NCBI GenBank assembly: GCA_035493475.1
Contig: DATJIF010000040.1
Span: 62,001 to 126,000, forward strand
Reading direction: 5' to 3'
Source of the DNA: Actinospica sp035493475
GTDB taxonomy: Bacteria > Actinomycetota > Actinomycetes > Streptomycetales > Catenulisporaceae
Length of the DNA stretch: 64,000 nt
Every line of letters begins with the position of its first letter. Position 1 is the first letter of the stretch. The notes below the pieces were generated by a model. That model saw only the letters and a program-made list of their open reading frames with translations, ran no database searches and was not told the DNA's origin. This document shows positions 24,334 to 34,800 of the stretch, in pieces. A program made the translations under genes and the position numbers.

Positions 24334-24831
24334 ATGCATCAGGCGGAAGACTCGCAGACCGGTTCGCGCAGCGATGTCGCGGAAGTGGTCCAAGAGCTGT
24401 TGACCGCTTCGCGCCTGCTGGTCGCCATGGCGGCCCGGTCGGTGGCCGCGGTGGCCGAGAATCTGACCCTGCCGCAGTACCGGATGCTCGTCGTGCTCGA
24501 AACGATGGGCCCGAGAAGCCTCGCCCGCCTGGCCGAGCAGCTCGAGGTCAACTCGTCCACCGCGATGCGGATGGTGGATCGTCTCGCCGGAGTCGGCATG
24601 GTGGAGAAGACCGCCAACCCGGACAACGGCCGTGAGGTGCTCGTCCGGGTGACCCCGGCGGGGCAGCGGGTCGTCCGGCAGGTCACCGAGCACCGCCTGG
24701 TGGAGATCGAACGGACCGTCAGGGCCATTCCGGCTGATCACCGCGAACACCTGATCTCGGCGCTGCGAGCCTTCTCCGAAGCCGGCGGGGAACCGGCCGC
24801 CCAGCTCCCCGTGCTCCCCGGCTGGAACTAA
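24334..24831 (+). CDS. MarR-family regulator, paralogue 3
   Basis: 165 residues with the same plan as the other three: LLTASRLLVAMAARSVAAV, LTLPQYRMLVVLE, recognition helix EVNSSTAMRMVDRL, wing NPDNGREVLVRVT and tail LPVLPGWN. It is closer to paralogue 4 (59098) than to paralogues 1 and 2 in the recognition helix (NSSTA instead of NPSTA), so the four fall into two pairs. No TTGCA box lies just before it. It is the last gene before the pigment operon, from which it is separated by a SARP-type promoter. Confidence 0.88.
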   Translation: MHQAEDSQTGSRSDVAEVVQELLTASRLLVAMAARSVAAVAENLTLPQYRMLVVLETMGPRSLARLAEQLEVNSSTAMRMVDRLAGVGMVEKTANPDNGREVLVRVTPAGQRVVRQVTEHRLVEIERTVRAIPADHREHLISALRAFSEAGGEPAAQLPVLPGWN

Positions 24832-24924
24832 CCCCGGCGACGCCACGCGGCCCGGCGAGACGTAGCCGCCGACCACCGTCGCCCGCGCGCCGCGAGTACG
24901 TCTTCTGATGGCCTGGCCACGGCC

Positions 24925-24965
24925 GTCAGGTCTTGGTCAGTGCCTCGTCAGCACCCCGGTAAACA
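24925..24965 (+). promoter_or_regulatory. SARP-type promoter of the redO operon
   Basis: Three GTCAG direct repeats at 24925, 24936 and 24947, exactly 11 bases apart, then 8 bases, then a -10-like TAAACA at 24960-24965. Repeats with a helical-turn period ending 8 bases before the -10 are the known architecture of Streptomyces antibiotic regulatory protein sites. The likely activator is the RedD homologue at 48629. The redO start lies 108 bases downstream. Confidence 0.82.
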
Positions 24966-25073
24966 CTGTGCGGAGTCACGCTGCACGGCGCCCGACGCGT
25001 CGCGCACCACGGCGAACAGCGCCGCGCCAGGCGTTGGCCGAACCATCCGCGTGGGACCGGACTGAGGACGACC

Positions 25074-25334
25074 ATGACCATTGCGCAGCTCCTCATCGAC
25101 TACATCGCGACCTCTCTCCTCGGTGGCGACGCCGAAGGCCTCGACGAGGACGTGCCCCTGCTCGAGCTCAACATCATCGACTCGTCGGCGATCTTCGACA
25201 TCGTGGACCACCTGCAGCGCACGTTCCGGATCACGGTCCCGATGACGCGGATCACGCCGGAGAACTTCCGCACCGTCACCGCGATCGCAGCCCTCGTGGA
25301 GAGCCTGCAGCAGGAGGGGGCGGGAGTGCGATGA
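25074..25334 (+). CDS. redO: Peptidyl carrier protein for proline (RedO homologue)
   Basis: 86 residues, an acyl/peptidyl carrier protein whose phosphopantetheine site is Ser37 in LNIIDSSAIF. In prodiginine synthesis this carrier takes proline from the adenylating enzyme (RedM), and RedW oxidises it to pyrrole-2-carboxyl. The gene is first in an operon with the order redO-redN-redM-redL-redJ-redI-redH-redG, the same order as in Streptomyces coelicolor. Its stop overlaps the redN start (ATGA). The promoter carries a SARP triplet at 24925-24951. The assignment rests on position plus fold. Confidence 0.85.
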   Translation: MTIAQLLIDYIATSLLGGDAEGLDEDVPLLELNIIDSSAIFDIVDHLQRTFRITVPMTRITPENFRTVTAIAALVESLQQEGAGVR

Positions 25335-27247
25335 GCAGCTTCGTCGACCACGCGAGCGACACCCGCGAGCTCTACCCGCAGGTGGTGGACCTGATCGCCT
25401 CCCGCACCCTCTACGAACACGGCCGCCTGCTGCCGGACTGCCACCTGGAGGGCGAGCTCGGCATCGACTCGGTGATCCTCGAGTCGATCCTGGCGGACGC
25501 GGTCAAGCGGTTCGAGATCGACGCCCCGCGGTCCGAAGGCATCGCGACCGTCCAGGATCTCGTCGACGCGGTCGGACGCGCCCTGGCCGATCGCGGCAGG
25601 CCGGTCCCCGCTCAGGCCCTCGCGTCCGCGGGCTCCGAGGATCCGGCGCTCGAGACGGTACTCACCATCGCCATGCGGCACACGCAATACCGGCGCGACC
25701 AACTCGACGCCGACGCCGACGTTGAGGCGGACCTCGGCATCGACTCGGTGGTGATGGCATCGATCACCGGCGACGCGGTCCGCTCGCTGGGTCTGCCCGA
25801 CCGCCTTTCGGCCTCGACCGGCGCGACATCGCTGCGTGCTCTGGCGCGGGAGCTCGCCGAGCATATGCCCGCCGGCAGCCGAATCCCGCGCCGCGGCGAC
25901 GCGGCCTCCGCACCGAACCGGGAACCCGCCGAACCGAGGCGTGATCTGCCTGCGGAGGTCGACGCCGAGTGGGACGGGCGCTCGATGAAGGACTTCATGG
26001 AGGTGCGCGACAGCGATCTGTTCGCCAAGGCGCGCAGCTTCGCCGACTTCCGGCGCCGCCGCGAGGACGAGCACCTGTACTGGTACGGGATGCCGCTGCA
26101 ATCGCGCTGTCAGAACCGTGCGGTGATCCGCGACGAGCAGACCGGACGCACCCGCGAGTACCTGATGTTCGCGTCGAACAACTATCTCGGCCTGGCCAAC
26201 CATCCGAAGGTTCTGGACGCGATCTGCGACGCCACACGCGTGTACGGGGCGACGAACACCGGGTGCCGGCTGATCGGCGGCACCAACGTGCTGCACAAGG
26301 AGCTCGAACGACGGCTCGCCGCGTTCAAGCAGCGCCCGGCGTGCATCGTCTTCCCCGGCGGATACTCCGCCAACCTCGGGGCCATCTCCGCACTGGTCAG
26401 GGGCTACGACACGCTGGTCGTCGACAAGCTCAACCACATGAGCATCGTGGACGGCGCCAGGCTGTCCGGCGGGGTCAGGCGGATCTTCCAGCACAACGAC
26501 ATGGCCGACCTCGAACGGGTCCTGTCCCGGGGACGCACCGCGGACGCCGGTACCCTGATCGCCGTCGACGGCGTGTTCAGCATGCACGGCGACATCTGCG
26601 AACTGCCCGAGATCGTCCGCCTGGCCAACGAGTACGGCGCCAGGGTCCTGGTCGACGACGCGCACGCCACCGGCGTGCTCGGGGCGCGCGGCTCGGGCAC
26701 CGCCGAGCACTTCGGGCTCAAAGGCCAGGTCGACCTCGAACTGGGCACCATGAGCAAGACACTGGCCGGGATGGGCGGCTTCGTCGTCGGCGACGAGGAG
26801 GTCATCGACTACCTGCGCTTCTACGCCGACTCCTACGTCTTCGCCGCCACCATCCCGGCCGGGGTCGCGGCCGGCCTGATCGCGGCCATCGACGTCATCG
26901 AGGCCGAACCCGAGCGCGTCACGGTCCTGTGGTCCAACATCCGGCGGCTGCGGGCCCGGCTGGAGCAGGCGGGGTTCGACCTCGAGAAGAGCCAGAGCGC
27001 GATCCTGCCGATCGTCATCGGCGACGAGCGCACGGCGCTGCGCATGGGCCGGGCGGTGCGCGAACGCGGCCTGTTCTGCCAGACCGTCGTCTTCCCCGGC
27101 GTGCCGCTCGGTGACGCCCGGTTGCGCGTGTCCGTGACCTCGGAACACACCGCCGCGGACTTGGATCTGGCCGCGGACATCTTCATCGAGGCCGGACACG
27201 AAGTCGGCGTCCTGGATCCCGCCGGCGAGGGCCGACGCCATGGCTGA
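25331..27247 (+). CDS. redN: RedN homologue: ACP-ACP-alpha-oxoamine synthase (bipyrrole-forming)
   Basis: 638 residues from ATG 25331, overlapping the redO stop. Two carrier domains come first, with Ser47 and Ser139, each in LGIDSV. The rest (about 215-625) is a PLP-dependent alpha-oxoamine synthase with SNNYLGLANHP, DDAHATGVLG and the PLP lysine Lys476 in MSKTLAGMGG. Tandem carriers joined to this enzyme are characteristic of PigH/RedN, which condenses the pyrrolyl-acyl chain with serine to give 4-hydroxy-2,2'-bipyrrole-5-methanol. It overlaps the redM start by eight bases, so translation is coupled. Confidence 0.92.
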   Translation: MSSFVDHASDTRELYPQVVDLIASRTLYEHGRLLPDCHLEGELGIDSVILESILADAVKRFEIDAPRSEGIATVQDLVDAVGRALADRGRPVPAQALASAGSEDPALETVLTIAMRHTQYRRDQLDADADVEADLGIDSVVMASITGDAVRSLGLPDRLSASTGATSLRALARELAEHMPAGSRIPRRGDAASAPNREPAEPRRDLPAEVDAEWDGRSMKDFMEVRDSDLFAKARSFADFRRRREDEHLYWYGMPLQSRCQNRAVIRDEQTGRTREYLMFASNNYLGLANHPKVLDAICDATRVYGATNTGCRLIGGTNVLHKELERRLAAFKQRPACIVFPGGYSANLGAISALVRGYDTLVVDKLNHMSIVDGARLSGGVRRIFQHNDMADLERVLSRGRTADAGTLIAVDGVFSMHGDICELPEIVRLANEYGARVLVDDAHATGVLGARGSGTAEHFGLKGQVDLELGTMSKTLAGMGGFVVGDEEVIDYLRFYADSYVFAATIPAGVAAGLIAAIDVIEAEPERVTVLWSNIRRLRARLEQAGFDLEKSQSAILPIVIGDERTALRMGRAVRERGLFCQTVVFPGVPLGDARLRVSVTSEHTAADLDLAADIFIEAGHEVGVLDPAGEGRRHG

Positions 27248-28796
27248 GACCACCACCGTCGCCCCGATCGGCCTGCCGACACGGCTGAGCGCCGAACAAG
27301 CCGCCCGACCCGTCTTCGTCGGCGCCGAGCCGATGACCTACGGAGAATTGGAAGTGCGCGTCGAGGCGGCGGCCCGGCGCCTGCGGGAGCTGGGCGCCGC
27401 GCCGGGCGACCGCATCGCGATCTGGACCGGCAAGAGCCCGCGCTACGCCGAGGCGATCCTGGCCGCGCTGCGCACCGGATGCGCCTACGTACCCCTCGAC
27501 GGCGGACAGCCGCCAGATCGCGCGCACACGATCCTCGCGGACGCCGAACCAGTCGTCCTGATCACCGACCGGGCACGGCTGGACGCGCTCGCCGACCGGC
27601 CGCTGCCGACGTCTCTGACTGTGATCGCCCTGGTCGACGACGAGCCGGCGACCACGCACCAGGGCATTGCGGTACGGCCATGGGCATCGATGACCGCCCC
27701 CGGCCCGGCCGCGCCGCAACCCGCGCGCGTGCCGACTCCGGACGATCTGGCCGCGATCCTCTACACCTCCGGTTCCACCGGCACGCCCAAAGGCGTGATG
27801 ATCTCGCACCGGAACCTCGCGAACTTCATCGGGTGGGCACGCACCGAACTCGACCTCTCTCCCCGCGACGTGTTCGCCAACCACGCCTCGTTCAACTTCG
27901 ACCTGAGCACCTTCGACCTGTTCACCGCGCTCGCGGTCGGCGCCTCGCTGTGGATCGTCGAGGACAGGCAGGCACGAGACGTGTCCGTGCTGGCCCGCGG
28001 CATACGCGAGTTCGGCGTCACCGTCTGGTACTCGGTGCCCTCCATCCTCCACCTGCTGACCACGTCCGGCGCGCTGACCCCGGACGCGACCGCGTCGCTG
28101 CGATACGTGCTGTTCGCCGGCGAGGTCTTCCCGATCCCGCACCTGCGCGCCCTGGCGGAACGCCTGCCGGAGGCCACCGGCCTGTACAACCTCTACGGCC
28201 CGACCGAGACCAACGTCTGCACCTACTACCGGCTCGCCCCGGAGGACTTGACCCGCACCGAGCCGGTGCCGATCGGCGCACCGATCAGCGCGACCACCAT
28301 CACGGTCATCGACGAGCACGGAGCGGCGTGCACCGGTCCGGACGCGTTCGGCGAACTGGTCGTCGAAGGCGATTGCGTCACCCCCGGGTATTGGCGCCGC
28401 CCGGACGAGCCCGCGACCGCGCACCACCGGCTGGGCCGGCACCCCACCGGCGACCTGGTCAGCTACGAGCACGGACTGCTGGTGTATCGCGGCCGCACAG
28501 ACCGGCTGGTGAAGCTGTCGGGCTACCGGATCGAGCTCGGCGAGATCGAGGCGGCGGTCACCCGCCACCCGGACATCGACTCCGCTGCGGTCGTGCTGGC
28601 CGGGGCGGCCGGCGCCGCGCGGCTGCGGCTGTTCTACACCCTGCGCCCGGGCGCCGACCGGCTGACGATCGTGCAGATCAAGAAGCACTGCGCGCGGTAC
28701 CTGCCGACCTACATGCTGCCGCACCTGGCCACGCAGCTGACCGCCATGCCGCGCAACCCCAACGGAAAGACCGACTACCGCCGCCTGAGCGGCTGA
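27240..28796 (+). CDS. redM: RedM homologue: L-prolyl-carrier-protein synthetase (adenylation enzyme)
   Basis: 518 residues, a free-standing adenylation domain. Core motifs are LYTSGSTGTPKGV (about residues 178-190), NLYGPTETNV, the TGD block (HPTGDLVSYEHG) and the C-terminal catalytic lysine in NPNGKTDYRRL. In the prodiginine pathway this enzyme activates proline and loads it on RedO. The start lies inside the end of redN. Substrate assignment follows from the operon; the specificity pocket was not modelled here. Confidence 0.88.
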   Translation: MAETTTVAPIGLPTRLSAEQAARPVFVGAEPMTYGELEVRVEAAARRLRELGAAPGDRIAIWTGKSPRYAEAILAALRTGCAYVPLDGGQPPDRAHTILADAEPVVLITDRARLDALADRPLPTSLTVIALVDDEPATTHQGIAVRPWASMTAPGPAAPQPARVPTPDDLAAILYTSGSTGTPKGVMISHRNLANFIGWARTELDLSPRDVFANHASFNFDLSTFDLFTALAVGASLWIVEDRQARDVSVLARGIREFGVTVWYSVPSILHLLTTSGALTPDATASLRYVLFAGEVFPIPHLRALAERLPEATGLYNLYGPTETNVCTYYRLAPEDLTRTEPVPIGAPISATTITVIDEHGAACTGPDAFGELVVEGDCVTPGYWRRPDEPATAHHRLGRHPTGDLVSYEHGLLVYRGRTDRLVKLSGYRIELGEIEAAVTRHPDIDSAAVVLAGAAGAARLRLFYTLRPGADRLTIVQIKKHCARYLPTYMLPHLATQLTAMPRNPNGKTDYRRLSG

Positions 28797-28853
28797 CGCG
28801 ACGCGCCGCCACGACGCCCGCGGGAACCGCCCATCACGAGACGGGAGACGACC

Positions 28854-31800
28854 TTGAGGCACCAGCTGATCGACCGGCCGGAAACGACGTCCGGGCCCAC
28901 CACCGTCGCGGCCCTGCTGCGCCATCACCTCGAACAGCGCCCCGACGAGCTGGCCTACCGCTTCCTGTCCGACACCGACGGGACGAGCCGGTCGTGGACG
29001 TACCGCGACCTGGACCGACGGGCGCGCACGATCGCCGCGCGGCTGCAGGCGGAGAACCTGCGCGCCCGCCCCGTGCTGCTGCTGCACCCCCCGGGCCTGG
29101 ACTACGTCGCCTGCTTCCTCGGCTGCCTCTACGCCGGCGCGATCGCGGTGCCCGCCTATCCGCCGGACGTCAAGCGCTTCGGCCAGAGCATGCCGCGCCT
29201 GGCCGCGATCGCCCTGGACTGCCGGGCGACCCACGCCCTGACCACCGCCGCGATCGCCGAGTTCGCCCACGAGCGCAGGCCGCGCCTCGCACAGTTGGGC
29301 CTTGGCGAACTGCAGTGGCTGGCCGTCGACCAGATCGATCCGACCGCGGCCGAGGACTGGCACGACACACCGCCCTCACCTGGATCGCTGGCGTTCCTGC
29401 AGTACACCTCCGGCTCGACCTCGACTCCCAAGGGCGTGATGGTCGGCAACGACAACCTCATCAGTAACCTGCGATCCATCCACCGGCGCCTGGAGCACGA
29501 CCGGGACTCGGCCATGGTCTCCTGGCTGCCCCCGTACCACGACATGGGCCTGATCGGCGGCATCCTCTCTCCGCTCTACGGCGGGTTCCCGGCCCATCTC
29601 ATGGCGCCGGCGACCTTCGTCACCCGGCCCTTGCTGTGGCTGAGCACGCTCTCGGACACGCGCGCCTCGACCAGCGTCGCGCCCAACTTCGGCTTCGAAC
29701 AGTGCGTGCGCCGCATCACCCCCGAGCAGCGCGGCACCCTGGACCTGAGCGCGTGGAGGCTGGCGCTCAACGGCGCCGAGCCGGTACGCCCCGACACCCT
29801 CGAACGCTTCTCCGAGTACTTCGCCCCCTGCGGCTTCGATCATCGGGCCCTGATGCCGTGCTACGGGCTGGCCGAGTCGACCCTGATGGTCACCGGCGTC
29901 GAGGCCAACCTCGCGCCGACCGTCCACCGCCTGGACGCCGCCGGCCTCGGCAACGGACACGTCGAGGCCACCGGTCCCGGTCCGGACGCCGCGGCGAGCC
30001 GGATCGTGGACAACGGCATACCCGTCGACGACATGCTCGTCGCCATCGTCGATCCGGACACGCACCGGCGGTGCGATCGCGGCCGCGTCGGCGAGATCTG
30101 GCTGGCCGGGCCGAGCGTGGCGCGCGGCTACTGGCGTCGCCCGGACCTGACCGACGAGACCTTCCGTGCGCGCATCGACGGTGAGGACCGCACGTACCTG
30201 CGCACCGGCGACCTCGGCTTCATGATCGACGGGCGGCTGTGCGTCTTCGGGCGGATCAAAGATGTCGTGATCATCCAAGGACGCAACCACTACCCGCAGG
30301 ACGTGGAACTCACCGTCGAGAACACCGCCGCCGACCTCGTACGGTCCGGCAGCGGTGCCGCCTTCGGGGCGCAGGTGCGCGGAACCGAGCAGATGGTCGT
30401 CGCCTACGAGGTCGACGGGCGGCTGAAGGATCCCGCGGCGCTGCTCGCCGAACTGCGGGCCGCGATCAGCGTGCGGCACGAACTCGCGCCGCACGCGATC
30501 GTCCTGCTCAAGCGCTCGACGATCCGCAAGACGACCAGCGGCAAGATCCAACGCGGCGCGAGCAAGCAGGATTTCCTCTCCTTCGGGCTCTCGGTCGTCG
30601 CGGCCAGCGTGCTCGCCGACGAGTCGAGCCGGATCGACGAGGATCGCACTGCCTTGCCATACCTGTCCGGTCCCGACCTGCGCTCCCAGGTGACCGCGGC
30701 CGTCTCCGACGTCCTTTCCGAGGCGTGCGCAGGCGCGCAGGTCGCCGGCCGCAGCTTCACCGACCTGGGCTTGGACTATGCGCGCCTGATCGAGGTCGTC
30801 GACACCCTGCGTCGCCGCTTCGGCCTCGACATCCCGATCGGAGACCTGCTCGTCGATCCGCGGGTCGACACCCTGATAAGCGTGGCGCTCGACCGGATGC
30901 CCCGGGCCGCGACCGGTCGTAGCGACCCCGACGGTGTGACCGACGGCGACATCGAGCGATGGCTGATCACGGCCATCGCCGCGCACCTGGGCCTCCCGGC
31001 CGGCGTGATCGACCCCCACCGCCCCTTCACGGCTCTCGGGCTGGACTCGAAGAACGCCGTCGCGATCGCCCAGGGACTCGGGCGACGGTTGAACCGACCG
31101 CTGGCCCCGAGCGTCGTCTTCGACCACCCCACCATCCGCGAACTGGCCGCCGCCCTCGCCGCCGCGCCGAGCCTGGGACCGGGCGGCGGCGCGCACCGCC
31201 CCGCGACGCACGAACCGATCGCCATCATCGGCCTGGGCTGCCGGCTGCCTGGCGCACCCGACCCGGAGAGCTACTGGCGGCTGCTGCTCGACGCCCGCGA
31301 CGCGATCACCGAGGTGCCCGCGGACCGTTGGGACGCACGCCGCGTCGACGCTCCCGGCCACGGCGGCTTCCTCGACCACGTGGACCGGTTCGACGCCGGC
31401 TTCTTCGGGATATCGGCCCGCGAAGCCGACCGGATGGACCCCCAGCAGCGGATCCTGCTGGAAGTGGCGTGGCAGACCTTCGAGGACGCGGGTATCGCGC
31501 CGACCTCCCTGGCCGGCACCGACACCGGGGTCTTCGTGGGCGTCAGCAGCCACGACTACGCGGACCTGCAGATGAGCCACCTGGAGACGGTGAATCTGCA
31601 CGCGGCGACCGGCAACGCCCACTCGATCACCGCGAACCGCCTGTCCTATCTGCTGGACCTGCGCGGACCCAGCATGGCCCTGGACACCGCGTGCTCCTCG
31701 TCCCTGGCCGCCGTGCACCTGGCCTGCCAGGCTCTGCGCTCGGGCGAATGCTCCGTGGCGCTGGCCGGCGGGGTCAACCTGATGATCACCCCCGGGCTCT

Positions 31801-34800
31801 CCGTGGCGTTCGCCGAAGGCAGGATGCTGACCCCCGCGGGCCGCTGCCGGAGCTTCGACGACGCGGCCGACGGCTACGTGCGCGGCGAGGGCGCGGGCCT
31901 GGTCTGTCTCAAGCCCCTGTCCGCCGCGCTGGCCGACGGCGACCGCGTCTACGCCGTGATCTCCGGCTCGGGCATCGGCCACGGCGGGCGCGGCAACGGC
32001 CTGACCGCCCCGCGAGGTTCGGCCCAGCGCACCGTGATCGAACGGGCGCTGGCCGAGGCGGGCCTGTCCGGTGATCAGATCGGCTACATCGAGGCGCACG
32101 GCACCGGCACCCCGCTCGGCGACCCGATCGAATGGCAGGCGCTGTCCGAGGTCTACGGACGGGCCCGGGAGAACCGGCAGCCGTGCCCGGTCGGCTCGGC
32201 CAAGGCCAACATCGGCCACCTGGAGGCGGCCGCCGGTATCGCCGGGCTGATCAAGGCCGCGCTCGTGGTCCAGCGGCGCCAGATCCCGTCGCAGCCGCAC
32301 TTCCACACCCCGAACCGGCACCTGGACTTCGAGCACAGCGGGCTGACCGTGCCGACCAGCCGGCTCGATCTGGAGACCGCGGCCCGCCGTGCGGCGGTCA
32401 GCTCCTTCGGCATCGGCGGAGCGAACGTGCACCTCATCCTCGAGGCTGCCCCCGCCCCCGCCTTCGAGCCCGCGGCGGTGCTTCCCGCGCTGCCGGTCAA
32501 CCCGCTGTGCCTGTCCGGCCACACCGAGGACTCCCTCAAGGCCCTGGCCCGGCGTTACCGGGCTCACCTGGCCGCCCACCCCGACACCACTGTGGCCGAA
32601 CTGTGCCACGCGGCGAACACCGGTCGCGCACACCTGGCGCACCGCGCCGTCGCGGTGACCGCCGACCGCGACGAACTCGACGCAGCCCTCGACACGCTCG
32701 CCCGTGACGAGTCATCAGGAGCCCTCGTGCGCGGGCTCGTCCCGACCCAGACCTCGCCCACCGTCGCGTTCCTGTTCAGCGGCCAGGGCACACAGCACTC
32801 CGGGATGGGCAAGTCGCTCTACGAAACCCATCCGGTCTTCGCCGGCAGCCTGGACCGCAGCGCCGAGATCCTGCGGCCGCTGCTCGATGTCAGCCTGTTC
32901 GACCTGCTCTTCGACCCGGCCCGCGCGGCGGACCTCGGCCGTACGAAGTACTGCCAACCCGCCCTGGTCGCCTTCGAGATCGCGCTGGCCGAACTGTGGC
33001 GCGCCCTCGGTGTGCGCCCGGCCGCGGTCCTCGGCCACAGCGTCGGCGCGCTCGCCGCCGCCCACGTCTCCGGCGTCCTGAGCCTCGAGGACACCCTCGC
33101 CCTGACCGCCGCCCGCGGCCGGCACATGCACGCGCAGCCCGGCGACGGCGCGATGATCGCCTGCGTCGGGGAGCCGGATACCATCCTCGCGGTCTCCGCC
33201 GACTTCGCCTCGGTCGCCTTGGCGGCGGTCAACGCCCCGAACCACCTGGTGCTCTCCGGGGCCCGCGAGGAGATCGCCGCCGTCCACGAAGCCCTGCAGA
33301 CCCGATCGATCACGGTCAAAGCGCTGGCCGTCTCGCACGCCTTCCACTCGAAACTGATGGCGGGCGCGGCGACCCCGCTGCGCGACGCCGCGCGCGCCCT
33401 ACGGCATCAAGCCCCCGCGATCACCTGGATCTCGGATGCCACCGGGCGCCCGATCGAGCGGGTCGACGCCGAGTACTGGGTCGAGCACATGCTCGGCACC
33501 GTGCGCTTCGCAGAGGCCTTCGACCACGCCCGCACGCTCGGCTGCGACGCCTTCATCGAGATCGGCCCGCACCCGACCCTGCTCAGCCTCGGCCGCGCGA
33601 ACCTCCGCCACACTCGCTCCGACGCGCTCACCACCACCGCATGGCTTTCCAGCCTACGCCGCGATGCCGAGGACTGGGCCGTCCTGCAGCACTCCCTCGC
33701 CCAACTGCACTGCACCGGAGGAACCGTGGACTGGGCCGCGCTCAACGAGGGCAGGGCCCCGGCACGTGTCCCGGTTCCCCACGCCGTGCTGGAACCGAGC
33801 CGCCACTGGATCACGGCGCCGCAGCCCGCGCCCGCCGCGAACCAGCCGCCCGCCCAGCACCAGCCCATACCGGCCGGCGGCGGCCGCGAGTACCGGTCCG
33901 CACCCGCCGCGACGCGGTTCGGCGGCTCACCCGAGGAAACCGCCCGGATCGTCGTCGAGCAGGTCTCCCAGGTCTGCGGGTTCCCGGCGGACAAGATCGC
34001 CGTCCACTCCCGACTCGGCGCGGACCTCGGCCTCGACTCGCTGATGAAAACCGACCTGGAACGCCGACTGACCGCGCACTTCCCCCGCACCGAAGACCAA
34101 CTGCGGTCAGCGCTGCCCCAAGACCCGACCGTCGCGCAGCTCATCAGCCTGCTGACCGCCGCGCCCGGCAGCAGCGGCGGCATCGAGAACCCGCCCGTCG
34201 TACCCGCCCCCGCCCCACCGCCGGGGACCGCGGTGCGTCGGGAGCGCCGGTTCGAGGACTGGGAGGAGTACGCCCAACTGCAAAGCAGGCTGCGGCAGAT
34301 CGCGGCCGGCGGAGCCAACCCCTACGGGCGGGTGCATGACGGGCACAACTCCGGGACCGCGCACATCGACGGCCGGTCGATGATGAACTTCTCCGCCTTC
34401 AACTACCTGGCCCTGTCCCACCACCCGCGCGTGATCGCTGCGGCGAGGGCGGCCGTCGAACGGTACGGCACCTCGTGTTCGGCCACCCCGCTGCTGTGCG
34501 GCGAGACGCCGCTGCACCACGAGCTCGACGCGCAGATCGCCTCGTTCCTCGGCACGGACGGCGCGATCGTGTTCGCCGGAGGCCACGCCACCAACGTCGC
34601 CACCGTCGGGCACATGTTCGGTCCGCAGGACGTGATCCTGCACGACGAGTGGATCCACGACAGCTCCGTGCGCGGCAGCATCCTGTCCGGAGCCCGCCGC
34701 CTGCCGTTCCGGCACAACGACTGGCAGGCGCTGGACCAGATGCTGGCCGAGATCCGCGACCAGCACCGCCGCGCCGTGATCGTGATCGAGGGCGCCTACA

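Noticed and set aside
24908..25330. Upstream extension of redN to 24908
   Set aside because: The extension is Arg/His-rich, overlaps the redO gene in another frame and the SARP promoter; ATG 25331 overlapping the redO stop is the proper start.
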